Assembly: GCF_002993325.1 (NCBI RefSeq)
Contig: NZ_PVNO01000031.1
Coordinates: 372,001-436,000 of the forward strand
DNA: 64,000 nt
Source of the DNA: Alteromonas gracilis
Lineage (GTDB): Bacteria; Pseudomonadota; Gammaproteobacteria; Enterobacterales; Alteromonadaceae
Direction: 5' to 3'
Shown here: piece after piece, positions 52,856 through 61,939 of the stretch
Layout of the letters: every line of letters begins with the position of its first letter
Numbering within the stretch: position 1 is the first letter of the stretch
Made by a program: the position numbers and the translations under genes
Notes under the pieces: model-generated
Databases searched by the model: none
What the model saw: only the letters and a program-made list of their open reading frames with translations
What the model was told of the DNA's origin: nothing

Positions 52856-54805
52856 TTATGCGGGAAGTAGCCACATTTGTTGAAACGGGGCGAGTAGCAG
52901 TGCTGAAGAGTTTATCTCGACAGTTTCACCAGTAAGCAAATCTTTACTGGCAGAGTGCTTAAGTGTTGCCAAAATGCTACGGGATAGTGATTGAGGGTGT
53001 TCACTGAAGTTACAAATAGCAAGAAGCTTTTCCCCTTCAGTACTTTCACGCAAAAAGGCGAAGCAATGCTGATTGTCAGTTTCTAGTATATGGGTTTTAG
53101 CCTGACCAAAGATGGCGTTCTCCTTCCTTATCGCTATCATTTGTTGAAGACCTTTAAAAACGCGCAGGCTTGCAGATTGCGCCGTATTCGAAGGTGTGGT
53201 TTCACCTAGTGCAAGCTGGGTGTCTTCGTTAGTCACAGCGATCCGATTTACCCATCTGTCATCGTGTTTCTTGCTATCGTCATCACGGTAGCTGTAGTCA
53301 TTAAGCTTTCCAATTTCATCACTTGAATAAAGCAAAGGAATACCGCCGATACTAAACGTAATGCCGTAGAGCAATAGCATGCGTTTTACTGCTTCGTCTA
53401 CGCCCTGCGCGTCGTTATCGTTTAGTGCGCCTTCCAAGCCACACAGTGATGCAAGCGACCCGCATACCCGGCAATCGCCGTTAGAAGGGTTTTCAGCAAA
53501 GGGTACGCCGTTTGCGAAGCTTCCTTCGAACCTTCCGGTGTAAAATTGATTGAGAAACAAACGATGATCGAACGGATTAATGCCAATGTCGTGCGCGACA
53601 GCATCGTCGAATGTCCATCCTATATCATCATGACAGCGCACATAGTTAACCCATGTACAGTCATCAGATATTGCAAAACTCTTTTTCATTGAGCTGGTTA
53701 AAAGTCGCGTTTTGCGCGTTGCCAGCGAGTTCCATAGCAACGCCATTAACAGTGGATTGTAAGACAGCTGACACTCGTCTTTATCGATATATTTAAGTAC
53801 CTCATCGGGATGTACGATAGCTTCTGACTTAAATACCACGGCGGGCGCTACAATTTGTAGACAACAGTTAAACGCTTGAATCAGCACGTGTGCTTTTTCT
53901 TGGTTTTCGCAGTTTGTGCCCAGTTCTTTCCAAATAAACGCCAATGCGTCTAAACGTAGCGCAGCACAGCCCAGGTTTGCAAGAAAAAGCATTTCTGAAG
54001 TGATTGCATTAAATACTTCTGGGTTGCTGTAGTTAAGATCCCACTGAAAACTGTTGAATGTGGTCCACACCCACTTTTCCATTTGCTCATTAAAGGTAAA
54101 ACTGCCTCTTCTTACCTGTGGAAAGATTTCTCTAAGCGTATGTTCGTACTGATCTGGAATCGTTCTATCATCAAACAAGTAGTAATAGTTTTGATATTGT
54201 TTGTTACCGTCTAACGCCGCTTTGGCCCAGGCATGCTCATCTGAGGTATGGTTAAAGACGAAATCGAGAACAAGATTAATCCCTTCTTTCTGGAGTGCGT
54301 CAGCAAGTTTTTCCAGATCTTTGACCGTTCCTAACGTTGGATTTACCTTTCGGTAATCCGAAACTGCATATCCGCCGTCACTATCACCTTTAGGGGCATC
54401 GTATAAAGGCATCAAATGAACGTAAGTAACACCAAGTGCTTTAAAGTAGTCAATTTTGTCGTGTAGGTCGTTGAGCGTCGGTCCCATCAAATCGACATAA
54501 CAGGCCATTCCGACCTGTTCTTCATCGCGATACCATAAGGGGGAGTCGAGGCGTTGGCTATCTAACTTTTTAAGTGCAGGCTTTCGGTTTTTTAAACCGT
54601 CTCTTAAAATTTCAACGAGCTTTTGTAAATGGAAATAGCAGTCGTACTGATGACCATAGACGTAAGTATATTTTTCAAAAAGACGAGGAAAATGCGCCTT
54701 CAATCGACGAGTGAATGTCGTCGCGTCTTTCTTTGTAAGGCCAGATAAATCGGTAGATGCCAAGATTCTGTCTAAACATACACCACTGTCAGCAGCATAG
54801 CTCAT
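52856..54805 (-). CDS. Amylosucrase / sucrose hydrolase (GH13_4)
   Basis: Family GH13 enzyme of 649 residues acting on sucrose, releasing fructose and either building alpha-1,4-glucan or freeing glucose. The nucleophile Asp is residue 286 (LRLDALAF) and the acid/base Glu residue 328 (FKSEAIV), the same numbers as in the Neisseria amylosucrase; the transition-state Asp is in VRCHDDIGWTFDD. The N-terminal helical domain (about 1-90) with HFPRLFEKYTYVYGHQYDC is typical. ATG at 54805 follows GGAG with six-base spacing; the upstream GTG at 54829 is less likely. It is divergent from an MFS transporter, probably its sugar importer. Confidence 0.92.
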   Translation of the reverse strand: MSYAADSGVCLDRILASTDLSGLTKKDATTFTRRLKAHFPRLFEKYTYVYGHQYDCYFHLQKLVEILRDGLKNRKPALKKLDSQRLDSPLWYRDEEQVGMACYVDLMGPTLNDLHDKIDYFKALGVTYVHLMPLYDAPKGDSDGGYAVSDYRKVNPTLGTVKDLEKLADALQKEGINLVLDFVFNHTSDEHAWAKAALDGNKQYQNYYYLFDDRTIPDQYEHTLREIFPQVRRGSFTFNEQMEKWVWTTFNSFQWDLNYSNPEVFNAITSEMLFLANLGCAALRLDALAFIWKELGTNCENQEKAHVLIQAFNCCLQIVAPAVVFKSEAIVHPDEVLKYIDKDECQLSYNPLLMALLWNSLATRKTRLLTSSMKKSFAISDDCTWVNYVRCHDDIGWTFDDAVAHDIGINPFDHRLFLNQFYTGRFEGSFANGVPFAENPSNGDCRVCGSLASLCGLEGALNDNDAQGVDEAVKRMLLLYGITFSIGGIPLLYSSDEIGKLNDYSYRDDDSKKHDDRWVNRIAVTNEDTQLALGETTPSNTAQSASLRVFKGLQQMIAIRKENAIFGQAKTHILETDNQHCFAFLRESTEGEKLLAICNFSEHPQSLSRSILATLKHSASKDLLTGETVEINSSALLLAPFQQMWLLPA

Positions 54806-55035
54806 AGAAAACTCCAAATTGTTACACACTTGTATGCTAAGTTAGCCTATCCAAATTATCGGGTTTACAGGCTTTTTAAATTCTGTTAACTTTTATCTTA
54901 AACGATTAAGCTTATTTTTCAAGGTTATTAAATCGTTATTTTCTACAAAATGAGTACGTGAAACAGTAAACGTATTTTTATGAATTTAAGAAAGGTTAAG
55001 CTAATCCTTTCGCCAGTGTAATTGCGAGACAAAAT

Positions 55036-56304
55036 ATGCCTAATCAGGACTCTAGTAGCAGAATTATCAGGTGGTTGACATACCTTATGTTTATGATGTT
55101 TGCAATGACATCAGATTCTGTAGGGGAGATAATCAAAGAAGTAAAAGTGGCGTTTTCGGTCACTAATGCACAAGCTAGCTTGATGCACTCACTCCCTATG
55201 CTGGGTATTGCACTATCAGGTCTATTTTTGGGCTTTTTAGCCGATAAGCTAGGGCGAAAGCCTACCATTATCATAGGGCTCGCGCTTTTTGGTCTAGCAT
55301 GCTACAGCTTCCTAATTGCCAACGACTTCATGCTTATTGTGAGTCTAATGAGTCTTTCTGGTGTAGCCGTGGGTATCTTCAAAACGGGTGCCCTTGCGTT
55401 AATTGGTGATATATCGTCATCTACTAAACAGCACACAGCTACCATGAACGGCGCAGAAGCATTCTTTGGCGTAGGTGCAATCATTGGTCCGTTAATTGTT
55501 GCATACCTCATTCATCAAGGCGTTGCATGGCAGTGGTTATATGTCATTGCCGGTGGTGTTTGCACCGTACTCATTGTGGGGGCGTTATTAGTTAAATATC
55601 CTGCTTATACAAGAAACACAGGAAACGGTGAAGAAAAGGTATCTATAGCACAAAGTCTGAAATTGGTTAAAAATCCCTATGCGCTGGGTTTCTCGATAGG
55701 TGCATTTCTCTATGTTGCTGCAGAAAGTGCGATTTATGTTTGGATGCCAAGCTATTTAGTGTGCGATGCAACCACACTTAAGGCGACGTATGATTGTTAT
55801 ACAGAAGGCTTTTCACAAACGTTGGCCATATATTCAGTGACCGCCTTCTTTATTCTTCGAGCTGCAGGACGGTTTGTAGGTATCTGGATGATGTCTCGTT
55901 TCAACTGGGCACTGGTGTTGATGCTATTTACCGGCGCGATTGTATTGTGTTTCGGTATTGGTTTGTGGGGCGGAAAACAAGTTGCCCTGTTCTTATTCCC
56001 TCTGACAGGTATTTTTATGTCGGTCATATACCCAACCTTCAACTCCAAAGGGATAAGCTGTTTTCCTAAGCATCAGCACGGCAGTGTAGCCGGCGTTATA
56101 TTGTTCTTCACCGCCGCAGGTGCAGCCGCTGGGCCGTTTATAATGGGGCTTGTGAGTGACGCTAATGGCGGCGATGCTAAATACGGTTTTATGGTGGCAA
56201 CAGGGTTCGCGGCGTTGCTATTTGTGGGCTTGGTGTATAACTACATTAAGAACCCTACAAAGGCGCGTTTGGCTGAAATAGAGGCAAGCGAATACGCTAA
56301 CTAA
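55036..56304 (+). CDS. MFS transporter, probable sugar importer
   Basis: Major facilitator of 422 residues with 12 hydrophobic segments. The loop 2-3 signature GFLADKLGRKPTIIIG is near residues 65-80. The C-terminal half contains two Cys in an external loop (VCDATTLKATYDC). It is divergent from the amylosucrase gene and shares its 230-base promoter region, so uptake of sucrose or a related glucoside is likely. This is inferred from position; the transporter subfamily is not clear from sequence alone. A terminator follows. Confidence 0.88.
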   Translation: MPNQDSSSRIIRWLTYLMFMMFAMTSDSVGEIIKEVKVAFSVTNAQASLMHSLPMLGIALSGLFLGFLADKLGRKPTIIIGLALFGLACYSFLIANDFMLIVSLMSLSGVAVGIFKTGALALIGDISSSTKQHTATMNGAEAFFGVGAIIGPLIVAYLIHQGVAWQWLYVIAGGVCTVLIVGALLVKYPAYTRNTGNGEEKVSIAQSLKLVKNPYALGFSIGAFLYVAAESAIYVWMPSYLVCDATTLKATYDCYTEGFSQTLAIYSVTAFFILRAAGRFVGIWMMSRFNWALVLMLFTGAIVLCFGIGLWGGKQVALFLFPLTGIFMSVIYPTFNSKGISCFPKHQHGSVAGVILFFTAAGAAAGPFIMGLVSDANGGDAKYGFMVATGFAALLFVGLVYNYIKNPTKARLAEIEASEYAN

Positions 56305-56354
56305 TGTTCGTTTTTTCTTAGGCTTGTCGTCAGCAGGCCTTACTTTCTCTTAAA

Positions 56355-56386
56355 CAGTGCCGGGCTAAGTTCCGGCACTGGTTTTT
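56355..56386 (+). terminator. Terminator after the MFS transporter gene
   Basis: The stem CAGTGCCGG / CCGGCACTG has an eight-base loop and is followed by GTTTTTC. Confidence 0.92.
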
Positions 56387-56447
56387 CTTATCATTGTTGT
56401 TTACTCTTCACCTATTCAAGTATCACCGCTAATTGTACTAACGCTAA

Positions 56448-57263
56448 ATGGATGAATTAAAACAAGCGCAAGCGCTATACGACACACTGGTTGAATTTGC
56501 AGTGACCTACAGCTTCCAAATTGTAGGTGCCATTATCATATTCTTCATTGGTTGGTGGGTTGCCAACAAAATAGGCCATGTGGTTGAAAACCTAATGGTA
56601 AGCAAAGGCATTGATGTCACGCTTAGTCGTTTCACTGGTGGTGCCTGTAAATTGGTGGTGCTTGGGCTTGTCATCATAATAGCGTTAGGCAACGTTGGTA
56701 TTAGTGTTACGCCACTCATTGCTGCGTTAGGCGCAGTGGGCTTGGGGGCAGGCCTTGCCATTCAGGGAATGCTGGCAAATTATGCGGCTGGATTCACCAT
56801 TATCATCACTCGCCCCTTTGTTGTGGGAGATACCATTCGCGTTCGTGGGGTTGCCGGTGTTGTCGACCAAGTGATGCTGCCCTACACCATACTTATCGAC
56901 GAAGATAATGTGCATATTCAAATTCCCAATAAGTTAATTGTGGGCGAAATATTGCACAACTCTGCAGAAAATATGCTCATCGAGCTGGAAATCGGTGTTG
57001 CGTATTCTAGTAATGTAGACAACGTAATTGACGTAATTCGAAACGCGGTTAAAACCGTTGACGGTGTAAGCACCGAAAAGTCACCGGCCATTGGCGTTGA
57101 TAACTTTGGCGATAGTAGCATCAACTTTGGAATTCGGGTGTGGGCACCCGCGGTCAGGCATTTCGAGGTGCGATATGCGCTCAATCAAGCTATTTTTAAC
57201 GCACTTCAACAGCATGATATTGATATTCCATTTCCGCAGCGGGAAGTTAGAATGCTCGATTAG
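56448..57263 (+). CDS. mscS: Small-conductance mechanosensitive channel MscS
   Basis: Inner-membrane channel that opens under osmotic down-shock. The length of 271 residues is typical of minimal MscS. Three membrane helices are visible (about 20-42, 66-84, 90-125). The pore-lining TM3 reads AALGAVGLGAGLAIQGMLANYAAG, Gly/Ala-rich as in E. coli, followed by RPFVVGDTIRVRGVAGVV of the beta domain and a C-terminal alpha/beta domain. There is no strong ribosome binding site ahead of ATG at 56448. It is a single gene between two terminators. Confidence 0.96.
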   Translation: MDELKQAQALYDTLVEFAVTYSFQIVGAIIIFFIGWWVANKIGHVVENLMVSKGIDVTLSRFTGGACKLVVLGLVIIIALGNVGISVTPLIAALGAVGLGAGLAIQGMLANYAAGFTIIITRPFVVGDTIRVRGVAGVVDQVMLPYTILIDEDNVHIQIPNKLIVGEILHNSAENMLIELEIGVAYSSNVDNVIDVIRNAVKTVDGVSTEKSPAIGVDNFGDSSINFGIRVWAPAVRHFEVRYALNQAIFNALQQHDIDIPFPQREVRMLD

Positions 57264-57287
57264 TCCAAATGATCAGACGTTTTAACC

Positions 57288-57330
57288 AAAAAATGCCGAA
57301 TAAAGACACGCTTCTATTCGGCATTTTTTT
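57288..57330. terminator. Bidirectional terminator between mscS and the glyoxalase-fold gene
   Basis: The stem AAAAAATGCCGAATA / TATTCGGCATTTTTT has a 12-base loop, with an A-run on one side and a T-run on the other. Confidence 0.95.
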
Positions 57331-57346
57331 AATAAAAGAACGCCCT

Positions 57347-57730
57347 TTAGCGCTCATATAACTCTAGAGGTAAACCGTCAGGGTCTTGGAAAAACGTAAA
57401 TCGTTTGCCGGTGTATTCATCAATTCTTACCGGTTCGCATTCCACGCCCTTATTCGTTAAGTGATTAATCACTTCATCTAAATTGTCGACTTTAAATGCC
57501 AAGTGCCGGAGCCCTTGTGCTTCGGGGCGTGATGGCCTTTGCGGTGCGCCTGGAAATGAAAACAATTCTATTTGACTACCGTCAGGCAAGCCCAAGTCGC
57601 ATTTATACGAATCCCTGGCTTCTCGGTAATTTTCATCAATGATAGAAAAACCTAAGACGTCCGTGTAAAACGCCTTTGATCGCGGGTAATTGCTACAAAT
57701 AACAGCAACATGATGAAAACCTTTCAACAT
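57347..57730 (-). CDS. gloA2: VOC-family protein GloA2 (YaeR-like)
   Basis: Single-domain vicinal-oxygen-chelate protein of 127 residues, resembling E. coli YaeR. Metal ligands typical of glyoxalase I are present: FHHVAVI near the start, IELFSFP, LRHLAFKV, and DPDGLPLELYER at the end. The segment YREARDSYKCDLGL is a YaeR hallmark. Its substrate is not established; glyoxalase activity is only possible. It follows the aldo/keto reductase gene by 20 bases, suggesting a shared transcript for carbonyl handling. Confidence 0.9.
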   Translation of the reverse strand: MLKGFHHVAVICSNYPRSKAFYTDVLGFSIIDENYREARDSYKCDLGLPDGSQIELFSFPGAPQRPSRPEAQGLRHLAFKVDNLDEVINHLTNKGVECEPVRIDEYTGKRFTFFQDPDGLPLELYER

Positions 57731-57750
57731 ACTATTTCCCTCGTTGATTG

Positions 57751-58701
57751 TTATGGCATCTCTTGGCCGCGAGCTACCTCAAATAGCTTATACCAGTGCT
57801 CTCGGGTCAGGTGGACACCCATCGCTTTCTGACTAGCTTTAATCCTTTCAACGTTGGTGCTACCCAAAACCGGAGCAATATTTGCGGGATGGCGCATAAG
57901 CCAAGCCAACACAATAGCTTCGGGTGTCGTTTGATATTCCCCCGCTAGCTGCGCAACCAAATCAGCCGTGGCTTTATCGCTACTCGTTTCTGCCGTGGCG
58001 CCTGTATACTTGCCTTGGGCCAAACTTCCCCATGCCTGCAGTTGTACATTGTTCATCATGCAATATTCAAGTGTGCCAGGCGCGTACCCGATGTTACGGT
58101 TTGCAGCATTGTTGGTTGTAATACCGTCTTCTAACCAGTCTCTAAAACCCAAGCTCATTTCTAACTGGTTGGCGACTATCGGCGTTGAGAGCGCTGATTG
58201 AAGATAGTTAATTTGGTGCCCGTGCATGTTTGATACGCCCACATGCTTAATTTTTCCTTGCTGTTGTAAAAGCTGTAGTGTGCCCGCGACTTCTTCTAAC
58301 TCCATTAATGGATCAGGGCGATGAAGCAATAAAACATCAAGCTGCTCTATGCCTAAGCGTGAAAGAATACCTTCCACTGAGTTGTGGATATGGTTCGCAG
58401 AGAAATCGTAACGCTTTGGTCCCAAATCATCTTCAAAGCGTATTGCACATTTTGATTGGATGATCATGTTGTCTTTTAACTCGGGCGCTTCTTTCAGTGC
58501 CTCACCAAAGGCAGTTTCGGCTTTGCCAAAGGTATAAATATCGGCGTGGTCAAATACGTTAATATCTAGGTCTAAAACGGTGTCGATAATGGAGCGGGCT
58601 TGGCTTATATCATCTTTTGTGACAGGTGAATTATTCCAACCTCCACCGAGCCCCATGCACCCGTAAATTAATCGGCTTGCGTGTGGAAAATGTGCGTTCA
58701 T
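57751..58701 (-). CDS. Aldo/keto reductase (YdhF-like)
   Basis: NAD(P)H-dependent (beta/alpha)8 oxidoreductase of 316 residues. The catalytic residues are visible: Asp and Tyr in FDHADIYTFG, Lys in IIQSKCAIRF and His in LLLHRPDPLME. GSTNVERIKAS near the C-terminus binds the cofactor. It is most like E. coli YdhF. AGGAAGT lies upstream of the ATG. It is first in a two-gene unit with the glyoxalase-fold protein and divergent from the lipocalin gene. The substrate is unknown. Confidence 0.92.
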   Translation of the reverse strand: MNAHFPHASRLIYGCMGLGGGWNNSPVTKDDISQARSIIDTVLDLDINVFDHADIYTFGKAETAFGEALKEAPELKDNMIIQSKCAIRFEDDLGPKRYDFSANHIHNSVEGILSRLGIEQLDVLLLHRPDPLMELEEVAGTLQLLQQQGKIKHVGVSNMHGHQINYLQSALSTPIVANQLEMSLGFRDWLEDGITTNNAANRNIGYAPGTLEYCMMNNVQLQAWGSLAQGKYTGATAETSSDKATADLVAQLAGEYQTTPEAIVLAWLMRHPANIAPVLGSTNVERIKASQKAMGVHLTREHWYKLFEVARGQEMP

Positions 58702-58793
58702 TTGTTCTACTTCCTATTCAAAATATCGAGTGGACAAGACGTTAAGGCACTCGTTATTGGTATCAATTCGTTGTTACTCGTCAGGCACTGTAA

Positions 58794-58809
58794 TATGAGG
58801 GCACTCATA
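58794..58809. promoter_or_regulatory. Inverted repeat between aldo/keto reductase and lipocalin genes
   Basis: TATGAG-GGCA-CTCATA, with perfect six-base arms, lies near the middle of the 270-base divergent region. It could be an operator. Confidence 0.3.
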
Positions 58810-58971
58810 ATAAAAGTTTGATTAGGCGAAATTATTTTTTATAACGACAGCTGGCTTATATCGGATGGTTGAGCCCACATTAAGGGGCAATGTTCTGTTG
58901 AGTCAAGCGGCAGGCTGTGTTGAGTAGCGACGCGTCTTTGCTATAAACACATTTACGGAGAGAGAAAACAT

Positions 58972-59514
58972 ATGTTTAAAAAGCTGATTTTTGCGCTGGC
59001 GAGCGGGATTTTCCTTTTGGGTATATCCGGATGTACTGGTGTACCTGAAAAGGTTACACCGGTTAATGAATTTGAGCTTCCTCGTTACTTAGGTAAGTGG
59101 TACGAAATTGCAAGATACGACCATAGTTTTGAGGAAGGGTTGAGCGATGTAACAGCAACCTACAGTATGCGCGATGACGGTGGTGTAAAAGTCATCAATC
59201 GTGGTTTTTCTAAAGAAGACAACGCTTGGGATGAAGCGGAGGGCAAAGCGTACTTTGTAGATTCCCCTTCAATCGGACACCTTAAGGTCTCTTTCTTTGG
59301 CCCATTTTATGCGAGCTACGTAATCATGGAGCTAGATAAAGAAGGATACCAATACGCGTTAATCACCGGCCCTGATAAAGACTATCTTTGGATCTTAGCT
59401 CGCACGCCTTCAATTGCTGATGATGTGCGTTCTCAGCTTTTAGATGCAGCCACAGCTGCTGGCTATGACGTCAACAAGCTAATTTGGGTAGAGCACGAAA
59501 AAAATCAACCATAG
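58972..59514 (+). CDS. blc: Outer-membrane lipocalin Blc
   Basis: Lipoprotein lipocalin of 180 residues binding fatty acids or lysophospholipids at the outer membrane. It has a signal peptide with lipobox LGISGC (Cys near residue 21), the lipocalin signature GKWYEIARYDHSFE near 42-55, and conserved strand segments VTATYSMRDDGGVKVINRG and YLWILARTP. GGAGAGAG is well placed before ATG at 58972. It is monocistronic. Confidence 0.95.
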   Translation: MFKKLIFALASGIFLLGISGCTGVPEKVTPVNEFELPRYLGKWYEIARYDHSFEEGLSDVTATYSMRDDGGVKVINRGFSKEDNAWDEAEGKAYFVDSPSIGHLKVSFFGPFYASYVIMELDKEGYQYALITGPDKDYLWILARTPSIADDVRSQLLDAATAAGYDVNKLIWVEHEKNQP

Positions 59515-59535
59515 CCCAAAACCGAAGTTTCGTTC

Positions 59536-59577
59536 TGCGCGCAAAAATTGTGAGTTGTGCTATTATTGCGCGCAAAA
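59536..59577 (+). promoter_or_regulatory. pyrC promoter: extended -10 flanked by two TGCGCGCAAAA repeats
   Basis: TGCTATTAT (59558-59566) is an extended -10. Direct repeats TGCGCGCAAAA lie on each side, at 59536-59546 and 59567-59577, the second covering the expected transcription start. They may be operator copies or part of start-site control of pyrC. Confidence 0.55.
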
Positions 59578-59615
59578 TATCCCTCTGTTTGAATAAGTAC
59601 TAAGAGAGACAAGGC

Positions 59616-60662
59616 ATGCAAACGCTCACCATTACCACGCCAGATGATTGGCATCTTCATTTTCGCGACAACGAAATGTTGGCAGAAACCGTTCCGGCAA
59701 CCGCGCGCTGCTTTCAACGTGCTATTGTAATGCCGAACCTTGTGCCGCCTGTGGTTAATGCTGATATGGCGATGGCATACAAAAGCCGTATTGAGGCTGC
59801 AAGACCTAGTGGCAGTAGCTTCGAACCATTAATGACCCTGTTTCTTACTAATCAAACAACACCTCAAGATATTGTTGACGCCAAGCAAGCCGGTGTCACG
59901 GCGTGCAAGTTGTATCCTGCGGGAGCAACGACGAATTCTGACGCGGCAGTAAAAGGTATTCAGGCTTTGTACCCTGTATTCCAAGCGATGCAAGAACAAG
60001 GTTTGTTGCTACTCATTCACGGTGAAGTGACAGAGCACCACATCGACATTTTCGATCGTGAAAAAGTGTTTATCGATACACACCTAGGCCCAATCGTTGA
60101 GGCGTTTCCAAAACTAAAAGTAGTGTTTGAGCATATTACGACCGCAGATGCGGCAAGTTTTGTTGCAAGCGCGAGTGACTTTGTTGGAGCCACCATCACC
60201 CCTCAGCATTTATTACTAAATCGCAACGACCTTCTCGTGGGTGGAGTACGACCACACAATTATTGTTTGCCAGTACTTAAACGCAATACTCATCAAAAAG
60301 CGCTTCGTGATATGGTGGCAAGCGGCAATAAAAAGTTTTTTCTAGGAACAGATTCAGCACCTCACGCGAAACACAAAAAGGAAAATGCATGTGGCTGTGC
60401 GGGTTGTTACAGTGCGTGGTCGGCAATTGAGCTTTACGCAGAAGTGTTTGAACAGCTAGGCGCAATAGACAAACTAGAAGGCTTTGCCAGCCATTATGGT
60501 GCAGATTTTTATGGTTTACCGCGAAATACAACTACAATGACATTAGTTAAAGAGTCGTGGATGGTGCCAGAACAAGTTACCTTAGCTGATGGCACCGATA
60601 TGGTCCCATTCTTCGCCGGACAAACGTTACAATGGAAACTAGAAAAGGCTTTCCAAGCCTAA
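59616..60662 (+). CDS. pyrC: Dihydroorotase PyrC
   Basis: Zinc amidohydrolase cyclising carbamoyl aspartate to dihydroorotate in pyrimidine synthesis. It has 348 residues, class II type. The metal site DDWHLHFRD is near residues 10-18, the carbamylated Lys is in [11 protein letters not shown] near 99-109, [17 protein letters not shown] and [22 protein letters not shown] follow. Its last 31 bases overlap the start of the next gene in another frame. AGAGAGACAAGG lies upstream. Confidence 0.97.
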   Translation: MQTLTITTPDDWHLHFRDNEMLAETVPATARCFQRAIVMPNLVPPVVNADMAMAYKSRIEAARPSGSSFEPLMTLFLTNQTTPQDIVDAKQAGVTACKLYPAGATTNSDAAVKGIQALYPVFQAMQEQGLLLLIHGEVTEHHIDIFDREKVFIDTHLGPIVEAFPKLKVVFEHITTADAASFVASASDFVGATITPQHLLLNRNDLLVGGVRPHNYCLPVLKRNTHQKALRDMVASGNKKFFLGTDSAPHAKHKKENACGCAGCYSAWSAIELYAEVFEQLGAIDKLEGFASHYGADFYGLPRNTTTMTLVKESWMVPEQVTLADGTDMVPFFAGQTLQWKLEKAFQA

Positions 60663-61939
60663 TTGTACTCATTGCTTGTTTAAGTGCCCTGTGGATCAAT
60701 TCTGCAAGGGCACAGGTTCTTATTCAGTCCGATACCCATGACTTGCAAAATGTGTTTTCTCAACCTCTGCGAGAAAGCATCGATGAGTATGCCCGTATGG
60801 TGCTGGAAAATGCCTTATCATCGGAGCAAACTGAGCTGCTACCTATGTCAGATGAAGAGCAGGCGAGCCCTCGTCTCTATCTTAATCTAATTAGAACGGC
60901 AGATAATGAGCGGGAGTATTATTGGATATCTCCATTGTTTGCTTTTGAGTGTGGCGAGACCGTGCCCTGTACGCCGAACGCAGGGAATCAGCTAAAAGAA
61001 GTCGCGGTCAGCTATATTGCTATCGATAAAAATTCCACCTCTTTCCAATTTGCAGAACGCGTAAGCGAAAAAATTAGTGAGTATAAAAACTCTGAGGGCT
61101 TTCACCTGCTTGCTAATAATGTGAAATCTACGCTGTCAGTGAGCTTTTCCGAGATAGAGCTAGCCTATGGTCTTTTGAGTCTAGTAGGTCAGTTGGATGC
61201 TGATGCAAGCAACCTTTGGGTAATTGCAGACGTGGTTCCACTCTTTTCTGAAAAGGGGGAGCGGGGCAAGTTAAAAGGCATCGCTGCCGACCTTGTTAAT
61301 AGCGTTCTCAAAGAAATTTCCTCGCCACAAGATATATTGTCGGCACCTTGGAAGCGCATTGCTAAAGAGGCGATGTCTAAATCGAACGTTTTGGTTTTTG
61401 CCGTTATTCGTACGGAAGAGAGAGACGATGTGTTTCACTGGATAACGCCGGTGTCACGCAATCTGCACGGGCTCTTCGGCATAAATAAACCCCATTTTGA
61501 AAGCTTTGATGATGTACCGCGAACATTCAGAGTAGGGACGCTATTAGAAGACTATCGCTATAACGTTGCCCTTGAAAATGGATTTAAAGTAAGCGCCTAT
61601 GACTCTTGGAATGAGCTAGTTGAAGCATTATTTAACAACGAAATAGATACGATTTTCGGTTCTCAGGGCGCGATTGACTTTGGATGCAATCCAAATGAGT
61701 TTAAATGTGAGACAATAACACTTTCAAGTAAGTACGATATCTCAACGGCCTACCTAGCACTATCCAAGAAAGACACCTGTGTTTTGGTTTTAGAAAAGCT
61801 CAAGTTAGCGGCGGCCGATGTGAAAATGAGTGATGAATTTAATGAGCGGCTTTCTTCATGGAGTGACATGGTGTCCCAAGAATACGGCATAGCTCATCAT
61901 ACCGAACATGGTGTAGTGCACCTTTGGAACCCAAATTAA
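60632..61939 (+). CDS. Periplasmic solute-binding-like protein of unknown function
   Basis: A 435-residue exported protein with a signal peptide (residues about 1-27, ending SARAQ). The second half (about 190-430) resembles a family 3 solute-binding protein: [16 protein letters not shown], then [21 protein letters not shown], and [15 protein letters not shown]. The first half, with [14 protein letters not shown], is unlike anything I recognise. No transporter genes are near. It overlaps pyrC by 31 bases and dbpA by one base, so its expression is tied to both. The ligand is unknown; a sensor role is possible. Confidence 0.75.
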   Translation: METRKGFPSLIVLIACLSALWINSARAQVLIQSDTHDLQNVFSQPLRESIDEYARMVLENALSSEQTELLPMSDEEQASPRLYLNLIRTADNEREYYWISPLFAFECGETVPCTPNAGNQLKEVAVSYIAIDKNSTSFQFAERVSEKISEYKNSEGFHLLANNVKSTLSVSFSEIELAYGLLSLVGQLDADASNLWVIADVVPLFSEKGERGKLKGIAADLVNSVLKEISSPQDILSAPWKRIAKEAMSKSNVLVFAVIRTEERDDVFHWITPVSRNLHGLFGINKPHFESFDDVPRTFRVGTLLEDYRYNVALENGFKVSAYDSWNELVEALFNNEIDTIFGSQGAIDFGCNPNEFKCETITLSSKYDISTAYLALSKKDTCVLVLEKLKLAAADVKMSDEFNERLSSWSDMVSQEYGIAHHTEHGVVHLWNPN

